From Patellaria atrata CBS 101060 (lineage: Eukaryota; Ascomycota; Dothideomycetes; Patellariales; Patellariaceae): 64,000 nucleotides of DNA. The translations under genes and the position numbers were made by a program. The stretch lies in the NCBI GenBank assembly GCA_010093705.1, contig MU006103.1:416221-480220 (forward strand), given 5' to 3'. How positions within the stretch are numbered: position 1 is the stretch's first letter; the number at the start of each line of letters is the position of its first letter. The notes under the pieces were generated by a model. It saw only the letters and a list, made by a program, of their open reading frames with translations. It was not told the DNA's origin and made no database searches. Of this stretch, positions 46,221 to 58,700 are shown piece by piece.

Positions 46221-49200
46221 ATGGTATACCTAATTTCGTCTACTTAGAGCCATACAATTGTATTCTAATGGCTACTCCATAGGCGGTTACCAAGCGCGCA
46301 GGTCGGAAAAAAGATGCCAGTAATACCAAACAGTCTGCCAGCGGGGCGGGAAAAGGACCAGTCAAGAAGGCAGTATTTGAGAGCACGAAGAAGAAAGAGG
46401 TTGGAGTATCGGATCTCACACTGATCAGTAAGATCTCGAACGAGGCCATCAACGACAATTTGAAGAAGAGATTTGAGAATAAGGAGATATATGTATGTTA
46501 CGATATAATGAGATCGCGACGCAAGCATCCTCGTGATCCCAAAGACATATATATGGCAACAGACTCTGATATTGCTTTAGACTTATATCGGCCATGTGCT
46601 CGTCTCGGTCAATCCATTTCGAGACTGTATGTTATCCATCTGTTTCGCGTGTATTCATACGCTGACATTTAGCAGTAGGAATTTATACGGACCAAGTTCT
46701 GGAAAGCTATAAGGGAAAGAATAGGTTAGAGGTCAGTATAACATATCAGCCTATAGAATTGGTACTGATCAATGAAGATGCCCCCACACGTTTTCGCTAT
46801 CGCCGAATCATCCTACTACAATATGAATGCCTACAAGGAGAATCAGTGCATCATCATCTCTGGAGAATCGGGAGCGGGAAAAACAGAAGCAGCTAAAAGG
46901 ATTATGCAATACATTGCGAACGTGTCTGGAGGGAGCAATTCTTCTATCCAGGAGATCAAAAACATGGTACTCGCGACAAATCCACTCTTAGAATCTTTCG
47001 GTAACGCGAAGACTCTAAGAAATAATAACTCTTCCCGATTTGGGAAATACCTAGAAATACAGTTCAATGCACAAGGAGAGCCCGTCGGTGCAAATATTAA
47101 CAATTACCTTCTTGAAAAGACCCGAGTAGTAGGGCAAATCCAAAACGAGCGTAATTTTCACATATTCTATCAGTTTACGAAAGCAGCCTCTTCAAATTAT
47201 CGAGGTGGGTGATCCTAAACGTCCTTAGAGAGGTAATAAAGCTAATACTCTGAAAGAGACATTTGGGGTCCAACAACCACAGTCATATGTGTACACAAGC
47301 AAATCTAAATGTTATGATGTTGATGGCATCAATGACCATGCTGAATTCAAAGATACCTTGGAAGCTATGAAAATAATCGGGCTCTCGCAAGGCGAGCAAG
47401 ACAACATTTTCCGCATGTTAGCCGCCGTTTTGTGGTTAGGAAATGTCGATTTTGGAGAGAACGATGAAGGAAATGCAGCGATCCGGGACCAGTCCGTGGT
47501 TGACTTTGTTGCATACCTCTTGGAAGTGGAGGCTTCCCATGTTAACAAAGCCCTTACTCAAAGAGTGGTAGAAACAAGCCGGGGCGGTCGTAGAGGATCA
47601 GTATACGATGTTCCACTAAACCCTGCGCAAGCGATAGCAGTTCGTGATGCTCTATCCAAAGCTATTTACCATAACATGTTCGATTGGATAGTAGAGAGAG
47701 TCAATGCTTCTCTGAAAGCTCGAGGCGCCCTTGCGCATTCCATTGGTATCCTCGATATTTACGGATTCGAAATTTTCGAACGGAACAGTTTCGAGCAACT
47801 TTGTATTAACTATGTCAATGAAAAACTACAGCAGATTTTCATCCAGTTGACTCTCAAGACAGAACAAGAGGAATATGCCCGAGAACAGATTCAGTGGACA
47901 CCGATCAAATATTTTGACAACAAAGTCGTTTGCGAATTAATAGAGGAAAAGAGACCGCCTGGAGTTTTTGCAGCATTAAACGATGCATGTGCTACTGCGC
48001 ATGCTGACCCTGGTGCTGCAGATCAGACTTTCGTTCAAAGACTGAATGCACTATCTTCAAATACGAATTTCCAGCCCCGCCAAGGTCAATTCATCATCAA
48101 ACACTATGCTGGAGATGTCTCTTATGCAGTCGAGGGGATGACGGATAAAAACAAGGACCAGTTGCTAAAGGACTTGCTGCTGCTGGTCGGGCAGAGTTCG
48201 AATACGTTTGTACACACTCTATTTCCAGACCAAGTCGACACCGATAATAGGCGACGACCTCCAACAGCAGGTGATAAGATCAAAGCATCTGCTAATGACT
48301 TGGTCTCCACCTTGATGAAAGCATCACCTTCTTATATCCGAACCATAAAGCCTAACGAAAACAAATCACCAACCGAGTACAATTCTCAGAATGTTCTACA
48401 TCAAATCAAATACCTTGGGTTGCAAGAGAACGTTCGTATTCGGCGAGCTGGATTCGCCTATCGGCAAACTTTCGAAAAGTTTGTGGAGCGATTCTATCTC
48501 CTTTCGCCGAAGACCTCGTACGCAGGGGAATACACCTGGACTGGAGATTATCAAACAGGGGCGAAGCAGATCCTGAAAGACACCAGCATCCCTATGGAAG
48601 AATACCAGATGGGCGTCACCAAGGCATTCATCAAGACTCCCGAAACCTTATTTGCACTCGAGACAATGCGAGATAGGTATTGGCACAATATGGCCATCAG
48701 AATCCAAAGGGCGTGGCGCAACTATTTACGTTATAGGACGGAATGTGCTATCCGTATTCAACGATTCTGGCGTAAGCTAAAAGGGGGCTTAGAATATATT
48801 CAGCTCCGTGACTATGGTCATCAAGTCCTCGCTGGACGAAAAGAAAGACGACGATTCAGCCTGATCGGATCCAGAAGATTCCTGGGCGATTATCTAGGAA
48901 TAAATAATCGGGGTGGACCGGGAGAAATGATCCGAAGCTCTATCAACATGAGTGGGAATGAGAATTGTCTGTTCTCGTGCAGAGCTGAGGTTCTAGTCTC
49001 TAAACTCGGTCGATCTAGTAAACCGGAACCCCGTACCCTCATCCTGTCGAACAAAAATATTTATATCTTGAAGCAAGTGCTAGTGAACCGTCAGGTATCA
49101 ATCCAAACTGAAAGGTGCATCTCCATAGGAGCTATACGCTTTGTTGGTACATCGAACCTGAAGGATGACTGGTTCTCGATTTCCGCGGGAGCACAGCAGG

Positions 49201-50323
49201 AACCTGATCCGCTCGTCACTTGCGTGTTAAAGACGGAATTCTTTACACATTTGAAACAGGTCAACAGAGGATTAGATTTACGGATAAAGGACTCGTACGT
49301 AACCCTGTATATTTCAGACTACAGTGCTAATGAGTATACAGTATTGAATACAACAAAAAGCCAGGTAAACCTGCAGTCGTCAAGGTCGTCAAGGATCCTG
49401 CTGTACCCCGGGATGACCTGTACAAGAGTGGTACAATACACACTGGGCCAGGAGAACCAGCAAACTCGGTCTCCAAACCTACCCCACGTGGGAAACAGGT
49501 TGCCAGCAAACCTATCACTAAAGGCAAGCTTTTACGCCCAGGAGGACCAGGAGGAGCTCCTTCAAAGCTTGCTTCTCGTCCCGCACAACCAAGAGCAAAT
49601 CCTCAAGCCAATGTCCAGACCACTGTCCAGGCAAACCAAACTAGACCAATTCCCCAACCGATTGCGGCACTCAATGATAGTGCCGGTCATTCGCGCAACC
49701 TATCATCTTCCTCAGCAAACGCTGTGCGTCAACCCCCGCCTCCCCCACCAGTTGCACCCCCTGCCCCTAAGGAACCGACTTATCGCGCTTTGTACGATTT
49801 CACCGGCCAAAGCAGCGGCGAATTAAGTGTTAAACAAGGAGAAGTCATCATTGTAACGCAGAAGGAAGGCAATGGTATGTTCTTTGTCCACAATCGTGAC
49901 TCTAGTTATATTCTCATTTCAATAGGATGGTGGCTTGCTCGTCGCTTGGATAGCTCAGCATCAGGCTGGGCACCGTCTGCATACTTAGAAGAACATATCG
50001 CAAAACCCACACCCCCACCTCCTCCACCTGTTGCGGCGCGACCCGTCCCTACTCCCCCTACCGCAGCATCTGGTAACTTAGCAAATGGTTCAACAGGTGC
50101 TCGTGCCAAACCCGGTCCACCAGTTCCTCCTGCAAAACGTCCCGCTGCGAAGAAACCGACACCAGCAGCGGCGCCCCGTGATAGTGGATATTCGGGAAGC
50201 GGAGCGAGCGGCACTGATACGCCTAGGGATAGTAGTGGTAGTCTAGCGGGCGGGTTGGCGGAAGCTTTAAGGCAAAGACAAGCAGCGATGCACGCACGAA
50301 AGGATGATGAAGATGAATGGTGA
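46221..50323 (+). CDS. Class I myosin (Myo1/MyoA type)
   Basis: This actin motor works at endocytic sites and activates Arp2/3. Eight exons: 46221..46223, 46283..46492, 46581..46626, 46676..46731, 46778..47204, 47257..49294, 49342..49874 and 49926..50323, giving 1,236 residues. The first coding exon would be the ATG alone, spliced to [10 protein letters not shown]. The junctions restore [34 protein letters not shown] and [16 protein letters not shown]. The head has P-loop GESGAGKT (134-141) and the TEDS-site serine in RRGSVYDVP (about 362). An IQ region ([20 protein letters not shown]) is followed by a TH1 lipid-binding tail, a Pro-rich stretch, an SH3 domain (from about 1073, [20 protein letters not shown]), and a C-terminal acidic Arp2/3-binding end DDEDEW. 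The domain order is diagnostic of fungal myosin I. Confidence 0.94.
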
Positions 50324-51721
50324 TTTTACGATATTGCATACTCGCCTTGTTTCATGGTTTTTGGAGTTATTTATATGTTCCAAAGGTATTCAATTTTCCC
50401 TGCTCTAGAGGAATGTAGAGAAAATAGCGTTTCTTGGTAGCCACTTTTTGGTTCTGGCGCTATATGGAAATGAATTTTATAATGCGGCGATCACAATGGT
50501 GATTGGAACACGGCCATAAAATTCGTAGGTCTCTCTTGAGTCTCAACATGTGCTTGCCGCTAAGCTAGGATAATAAGGATGTACATGTTATGTATCTTAA
50601 GTATATCAGATATACCCGATGTTTTAGGGCGTAAAATTGATTGAATTCTTGGCGCTTTCACAACCAGCTCTACTTTTAATATTGAAAACATGTGCAGGTG
50701 AGAATTCGTGCTGATAACGTTTTGAATAACGGTGCAAATATCAGAATGGGACGATTGGTGGTGGAGGTAAAGTCGTATACATGAGTGTAACGGTACGAGG
50801 CCCGATACATCCGTAAGTAGCAGCACCTAACCTTCGTTTAGAACTTGACAGGTATCTAACAGATTTCTCAATCAATAGCAAAACCCTTTCTCCAATCCCC
50901 ACGCCTGTTTCCCGCGTATAATCAATTTACCCGCCTTCCCGTCGAAGGTACATAGGAGTACGGCCAAGAGCCAGATAGTCACCTTTTGCTCCTGATTCTT
51001 CGCCAAATCGTGCTCTCGGACGAGCCTCTCCGACGCCTTGCAGGACCGCTATCACCGTCGCTCTTCTCACTTCCTTTCTTGCGGCTGGACCGTGGACAAG
51101 CTTTCCATAACCCATGTACCATATCCTTCTACTCGAAATCACGTTGCGAAAGAGATTCGACAAAGGTCCGGTTCAAGTTACTACTAATATTTCCCACTTA
51201 CGGCAAGTAAAATCTAGTCGGCCACCGGTTCCTACAGTATCAAAGCCGAATCCACAGCACCACTACTACTGTATCCGCTACGGTGGGGGGCTTTTAGGCT
51301 TGCAGCAGATTCAATGGATCCTCCCGGGCTATTGCCACAGTATCTCTCTTTCATGTCGTCGATCTAGATTGGCGGAACCTAAGATGTTCTATCTAGAGGC
51401 TGATCATGAAAAAGACTTGCAAGTTGCAGCACCATCAGCCGCCTAATTTTCGGGTATGGCTCGTTGGCGCCATCAGCCAATTACTTTGAGACCCCTCTAC
51501 AATGTATCCAGGACTCAATGTACAGTGATCACAGGGGTGATCCAGTTTCCGGATATTCAGCTGTTTTGGTACAGCTGTTCTGATGGAAACGCGTGCTCTG
51601 GTAGACGCTCGTTCAGAGCTGCAAGTAAGTACTAAAGACGAACAATCTACGCGGCCACTTGCTACCCAAGGCGTTTTTACTTTTCTGCTCTGTGATCATA
51701 TACAGCTAGGCGTTGCCGTGA
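50324..51721. other. Intergenic region upstream of the beta-glucosidase
   Basis: A 1.4-kb region. Overlapping short frames at 50927-51446 show no domain. It may include 5' leader or an upstream non-coding exon of the GH3 gene. Confidence 0.5.
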
Positions 51722-54700
51722 GTGGAGAATATAAACGGATCTCGTCCAGAGTCTCCGGCCTACCACACAGAAATAATCCTGACAATGGGCGAATCCAACC
51801 ATGTCCCTGGTCTCTCAGCTACCATAATGAACGGGGACAGACTTATAAAGCATGATTCACATCAAGAATCCCCATCTACCCTGAAATCAACACTCTCCCA
51901 GAAAAAGTTTGAGGAAGAGAACATGACTGGAATTAAGATAAATGCCTTTGAGAATCAAAGGCCTGACGAGAGGGCCCGAGCGCTTGCCAGGAAGCTGACG
52001 TTGGATGAGCAGGTAAGTTATCATACCTTTACTTGAACCAAATATTTTACTAGCACTATACTCTTTTCACCTTTGGTTGAACATCATGAACATGTTGTAT
52101 TTCTGTGGTCCGATTTTCATACTCAGGGGCGTGAAGATTGCTAATGGGATTAGATCGGTTTGATCACGGGCGCCGACTTTTGGAGGACATTCGCAATACC
52201 AAGACTAGGAATACCTTCTATCAAAACTACAGACGGTCCTAATGGTGCTCGAGGCGAATTCTTCAAGAATGGTACGCCGGTAAGTAGATCATGTCTTTTG
52301 TACCGGGCATGACTAAGTATATGTAGGCAGCTTTGTTTCCGTGCGGTATTTCACTCGCTGCAACCTGGAATCTTGACCTTCTGGAGCAGGTTGGAAAGCA
52401 ATTAGGGGAAGAAGCAAAGGCGCGTGGGGCAAATGTACTGCTCGCTCCGACTGTTTGCATGCACAGGTCCCCACTTGGTGGAAGAAACTTCGAATCGTTT
52501 TCTGAGGATCCATTCCTGACTGGAAAACTCGCCGCGTCCTATATCCGTGGACTTCAAAGTAAAAAGGTTGCTGCCACAATTAAGCACTTTGTTGCAAATG
52601 AGCAAGAGACCGAGCGAATGCGCATAGATTCGATCGTCAGCGAAAGAGCATTGCGTGAGATCTACCTAAAACCCTTCGAAATCGCTGTTAGAGAAAGTTC
52701 TCCCTGGGCCTTAATGAGCTCTTATAATCTAATAAACGGAGTTCATGCCGATCAGAATGAACATACTCTTAAAGACATTCTCCGGGGAGAGTGGAAATAC
52801 GATGGGTAAGCTAGACTACACCCTTTAGAGCCCAATTCCGCATCGCTAAACTCATTCATCTCTCTTGTTATCCTTATAATCGAATAATGTACTAATTAAA
52901 GACTAAAAGTATGGTTATGTCGGACTGGACAGGAACGAACTCGACCGCAGAAGCACTCCTTGCCGGTTGTGATTTGGAGATGCCCATGGGACCAAAGACA
53001 AAACGAGGAAAACACATGCTTAAAGCTATTGCGGAAGGCAAACTTACGTGTTTTGACATAGAAAGGGCTGCTTCGAACGTACTCTATCTGGTAGATAGAA
53101 CTAAAGGGCTTAATGGACCACCGGAAACAGCTGAAAGAGCAGATGATAGAGCGGAAACCCGTCAACTCATTCGCCAGGCGGGTGTAGAGGGTCTTACTCT
53201 GCTCAAAAATGAAAATGAGACCCTACCGATCCGAAATGCGAACACCATTGCTATAATTGGACCGAATGCTAAAAGAGCAATCGCAGGAGGAGGCGGCAGT
53301 GCCAGCTTGAATCCCTATTACACAACGACCCCGTTTGATGGGATTGCCGCTTGTTCAAATTCAAAGCTCCTATTTTCTCAAGGCTGCGATACAGCAAAGT
53401 GGCTTCCAGTTGCAGACGAGTACTGTACAACACCGTCAGGGAAACAAGGCGTGATAATGGAGTACTACAAGGGAGACAAATTCAAGGGAGAACCATTCTC
53501 TGTACAACACAAACAAACAACTGAACTTTGGGTATGGGATTCTGCACCACAAGAAGTTCGGCCAGATTTTTCGTTCAGGGTCATCACCAAACTTACACCG
53601 AAGACAACTGGCCTACATACATTCAGCTTCGCCAGCGTTGGGCCTGGAAGATTGTTCATCAACGGGGAACTTTTCATTGACAATTGGGAATGGGTAGAAG
53701 AGGGAGAAGCCATGTTTACAGCATCAAAGGACGTGGTAAAGTCTATCCGCTTGGAGGCAAATGTTCCCATCGACATTCTCGTTGAAAGCACATCAGAAAT
53801 GCGACCAGTGTCGAAAATTGAACTTGAGGGGCAAACTCATGATTATGGCGGTTGCCGTATCGGATATGAGGAGGAGCCACTAATTGATCTATTACAAGAA
53901 GCTGTGGATGTCGCTTCTGCAGCGGATGTCGCGATCCTATTCGTTGGCCTCGATGCAGAATGGGAATCCGAAGGTTACGACCGACAAACCATGGATTTAC
54001 CCAAGAACGGTAGCCAGGACAGATTAGTTGCTGCAGTTATGAAAGCCAATCCTCGAACAATTGTGGTCAATCAATCCGGGACTCCTGTCAACATGCCATG
54101 GGTCGATCAAGTCCCGGCCATCCTACAGGCATGGTATCAAGGTCAGGAAGCTGGCAATGCTCTCGCTGAAGTTCTATTTGGTCACCAGAGTCCTAGCGGA
54201 AAATTACCAACAACATTTCCAAAGCGTCTTCAGGACAACCCCGCCTATCATAACTGGCCCGGCGAGAACTTGAAGGTAGTATACGGTGAGGGTGTATATA
54301 TTGGTTACAGACATTACGAGCGTGCTCAGGTAGAGCCCTTGTTTCCTTTTGGCCACGGCCTCACATACACCACCTTCTCTTATGGAAAGCCCAGCATCGA
54401 TAACCCGGTATTGTCGGAATCTGGAACTATTAGAGTTACCGTCCCGATCACCAACACGGGCGACTTCCCAGCCCATGAGATCGTCCAGGCATACGTGAAA
54501 GACATACAATCGAGGATCCCACGACCCGAGAAAGAGCTCAAAGGATTTGCAAAAGTGTTTTTGCAACCAAAAGAAACTAGCCACGTGGAATTATCTTTCA
54601 ACAAACACGCTGTAGGATACTATGATACAGCACTAGCCGCTTGGATTGCCGAGGAAGGGCGTTTTGAGATCTTGATTGGGGCTTCATCAACAGATATAAG

Positions 54701-54722
54701 GTTCGATGCTGCCCTTAACTAA
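51722..54722 (+). CDS. GH3 beta-glucosidase with PA14 domain, no signal peptide
   Basis: This family 3 glycoside hydrolase is expected to release glucose from beta-linked oligosaccharides. Exons 51722..52012, 52154..52279, 52327..52805 and 52910..54722 give 902 residues. The GH3 N-terminal barrel carries TDGPNGARGEFF, HRSPLGGRNFESFSEDP, VKHF-type KHFVANEQETERM and the nucleophile Asp304 in VMSDWTG. A PA14 insert (about 476-590, EYYKGDKFKGEPF...GPGRLFINGELFIDNW) sits in the C-terminal GH3 domain, and a fibronectin-like end closes the protein (VTNTG-type VPITNTGDFPAHEIVQAYV). There is no signal peptide, so it is probably intracellular. The start is uncertain: the first about 70 residues are not family-like, and Mets at 51785 or 51923 (MTGIKINAFENQRPDERA) are alternatives. 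Confidence 0.9.
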
Positions 54723-55743
54723 AGACACTTAACATCGTTAGCTAACATGGTATAGATGTACCATTGCCTTCGACGTGGTAGAATCGTTTACTTGGATTTT
54801 CTAGAGCAGCGAGAGATGGTTGTAAAATTACATGCATCCTTGCTGACATTTGGCGCAAGTTCCTGTTGTGAGGTTGGATTTGACGACCGGAGTTCGAGGC
54901 GCATTTCTCGCACAGTTTGTAGAGGTTGCTGATGATTTCCAGATTCCCCAAAAGATTAGGATTATAGGCTGTAGAGATTGGAGCGGAAGACAATGTCCTG
55001 ATATTTTACCTGGGTTAAATTATACTTTCTATTGAAGTTGGCGCATCTTTGAGCAGCCGTTTCTCCCCGATGGATCCTTATTGTGGTATGATGTATTAGC
55101 TCTAATGAATATCACCATTGAGGACGTCAAGCTCTACAGCAATATAAGGTATCTATAGCACAGTGTGAGTTGCCGTAGTCAACAGTTGTAAAATGTTGTA
55201 ATGTTGTAGTCCTTTTAGAGAAGCTGATACGATAATAACTGGTTTTCGTCGTGCCAAGACGGTAATAGAAAGGTTCGGTCGGGACCGGAGAAATTATCCC
55301 CTGTCGCGGGTTGCGATTATGCTATGAATGAAGTATTGAGCAAAGCTCAGGCTGTATCTCCCTTTACCATCTGAACAGAGCTCTGCAACTGCACTTTCTT
55401 CATTCTTGCCATATAACCATCATACTGATAGGTATTGCGAAACTCCTTAAGGTTCTTGATTTGCAGTCTGAGAAGTCTTTGCGATCTACTTTGCGATCCA
55501 GTCCCTGGTTTTCTGGGTGACCTTCCGTCGCGTCTCCACACCTTTGTCAGAACAGACTTTACTCACAATCTGAGCCCTCTTTACATCTATTTCACCCTCG
55601 AATACGGACTGAAGATAAATTCAAGATCTGCGATCTTCCGTCTGGACTTTGCGATGTCCGCATGAGCAACTTCTCCTTACCTCTATTCCGCGGTTTTAAC
55701 ATACGTTGCGCAAGCTTCTCCCTGACTACTTTACATTTTGAAC
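54723..55743. other. Intergenic region beta-glucosidase / SIN3
   Basis: A 1.0-kb region with the SIN3 promoter. Short frames only; nothing recognised. Confidence 0.5.
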
Positions 55744-58700
55744 ATGAACTCGACAAGTCGTGATGGATGGCCACCATCACAAGGTACCGGAGCCAATCTT
55801 ACAAATGGCCCCCCGGTTGGTGAACAATCCCTTGCCCAGGGACCAAGAGCGCTAGGATTCTCGTGAGTCTTCCCGTCTCACCTTTTCAAATCTTGTATAT
55901 CCTTTCATGAGATCAGCTTCTCAAACCTTCCATCCAACGTGTGTGTGAACGAATCTAACGTCTTCGTGGCAGAGCAACTCCTCATACCCAGCAGCACCCA
56001 CAGCAACCTGCGGCGCCTGGGGGTAGTCATGTTCTCCCTCCACCTTCTGGTACGTGGAACACGTCATACTTTGCTGTTGCAGATCTCGATACTCTTGCTC
56101 CTTTATAAACAGTACTGATAGTTTTCCATAGGACCGTTCTTTTCTCCGCAGCAACCTGGGCATCTACCCTCATTGCCTACTCTTTCCCAACCTTCTCAAA
56201 CATCCCCTCGACAATCTAGTCAGAGACCTACTTCAGCCACACACGAGTCACTATCGGCTGCACAGCAGCACCAAGTTGGGCATCAGTCGGGAGCTTTCTC
56301 TCTCCCTACAATCAACCAGGCCTTGCATTCTCAGAACCTTGCTCAGCCCCATCCCACGGCGGACCGAGACAGATCTCATAGAGAAGTTCCCGCTGATATC
56401 AGGGACACACACCTCGAGGAAGCGGCCTCTCGAGAAGCGGAACAAAGAGAGCGTGAGATGCGTCAGATGCGAGACCGACAGCAGTTGGAGCAACCCACAC
56501 ACGAGAACAATGTTAGTGCCACGCATTTGCATCAGCCCCAGGCTGTAGGGCCCCAGATCCGTGCGATGCATGGGCCTAACGGTTTACTCGGTAACAGCGG
56601 CTCTATCGGCGGAAGCACTCTGTCGGCTTCACTCGGGGCTCCCAGCGGACCTGGGAATATTTTTGTGGCGAATAACAACCAACAAAATGATTCAGGCAAC
56701 AGGGTCCAGCAACAAGCATCACAGCAAGCACAGCATTCGCTCCTCATGCCATTTGGGGGTGCTACTGCCGTTCCGTCAGCTCCACTAGGTATGGGTCAGG
56801 GACAACAACCCATCTTGAACGATGCGCTTAGCTACCTTGATCAAGTAAAAGTCCAATTTGCCGACCACCCTGACGTGTACAATAAGTTTCTTGATATCAT
56901 GAAAGACTTCAAAAGTGGAGCAATCGATACACCAGGAGTAATCGAAAGGGTCTCGAATCTATTCGCAGGTCACCCTAATCTTATCCAGGGTTTCAATACG
57001 TTTCTTCCCCCAGGGTACAAGATTGAATGCGGAACAAGTGATGATCCGAACGCGATAAGAGTAACAACCCCGATGGGTACGACTGTCTCATCGATGCCCG
57101 TGCCACGAGCCCTCTCACCACGGGGAGCGCCAGTTAATGGGAATGCTGGACCGGACAGAACCTTTTACGAAGGCGCAAGAGCTCCAGCATGGAGTCAGAC
57201 GCCTGGTACTGCGGCGCAAGATGTGATTTTTAGCCCGGGAAACCGCATACCACAACCTTCTTTTGGAACCCAGAACAACCAGCCTGCGCCTGCACCGCTT
57301 TCACCGGAAACACAACGGGATCATCAAATTGTAGCTGCGTTAACGCACCAGCAGGAGCAAAGAGGAGTCTCTCAGCTACAGAATGCTGCGTCGGCCGTTG
57401 GCGGGGCGCGGCCAGGTTTCCTTTCACCTCCAAGCGGTTCCAATTTGCCGTTACCACCGCAATCTCTCAATGGGATTCCCCCTCTTGGCCCTCAGACTGC
57501 CGGGAGCGCAGCAGAAAAAAGAGGCCCTGTGGAGTTCAACCATGCTATAAGCTATGTCAATAAGATAAAGGTATGGGCTACTTTACGGGTTATTTCCAAA
57601 GACTAATATGCTGTAGAATCGCTTTGCACAACAACCGGATATTTATAAGCAGTTCCTTGAAATTTTGCAAACATATCAAAGGGAGTCTAAACCGATACAA
57701 GACGTATATGCCCAAGTAACTCAGTTATTCAATGCAGCACCCGACTTGCTAGAAGACTTTAAACAATTCTTACCAGAGTCCGCCGCACAAGCTAAAGCGG
57801 CAGCAGCTCGTCAGGCTGCTGAAGATCAGGCTCCTACAAGCAATGTGCGAGGTGAATTAAGCTACGCAGCTGCTCAACAACAAGTTCAACAAACCCCTCG
57901 CCCTGAGCAGCAACCTCGAATGCCTCCCGTGGGGCAGTTCGGTCCCGGACATACATCTAATCGTGATGGTAAGAGGAAGCGCAATGATAGGCTCGTGATC
58001 ACTCCTGCTGTAGTAACACCTGATTCGGGGAGTGTGGCCGCGCGTGCTGGCTACGGCCCTGGAAACTCCTTGAATAAGGTACGTTCTCTCTATTGAAAAG
58101 TAGCACGTGCAAATCACTTTTTCGTACTATTCTGTTGCCCCTCTATTGTAAGGTGTGAATGAACAGTATCAATGACTCTGTTGAGCACGGACCACTATAT
58201 TTCCTTCCTCCTCGCGGCGGACTTCTTCGACCACAAAGATTCTTTTCTCAAACATCTTCCCAGTAACGAAACTCATTATCTTCCCTTCCAAGGATAATTT
58301 CCTAAACTCTTATTCTATTTCCTAAGACTGCAATTTCATCTTCTCCTAGACCATGAGGTTCGCGATCTGCAAACAACATTTCCCCCTTACAGATCTCAGA
58401 GACACCTCTTCTTCAAGTCTCAGTGATTGCCCATCTTTAGAGTTTGAATCAGCATACACGAGTAGCGATGAGATCAATGGAACTGATGATAGTTTTCCTC
58501 AGAGAGTCAAGCAGCATGGCGCAAAGCAGGCCTCAGCGTCAGATGCTCCCACAGTTTCTCCTACCTTGATTCCAGCTCTTCCAGAGCCGCTGCCTCCAAC
58601 TACTACGCTCCTCGCCAGCCAGGAAGACCTCGCGTTCTTTGATCGGGTTAAGAAGTTCATCAACAACAAGGGCATGATGAACGAATTTCTAAAACTGTGC

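Noticed and set aside
12037-50323. A functional cytoskeleton cluster (kinesin-3, tubulin, polo kinase, myosin I)
   Set aside because: The genes are separated by unrelated genes and lie in mixed orientations; coincidence is the simpler reading.
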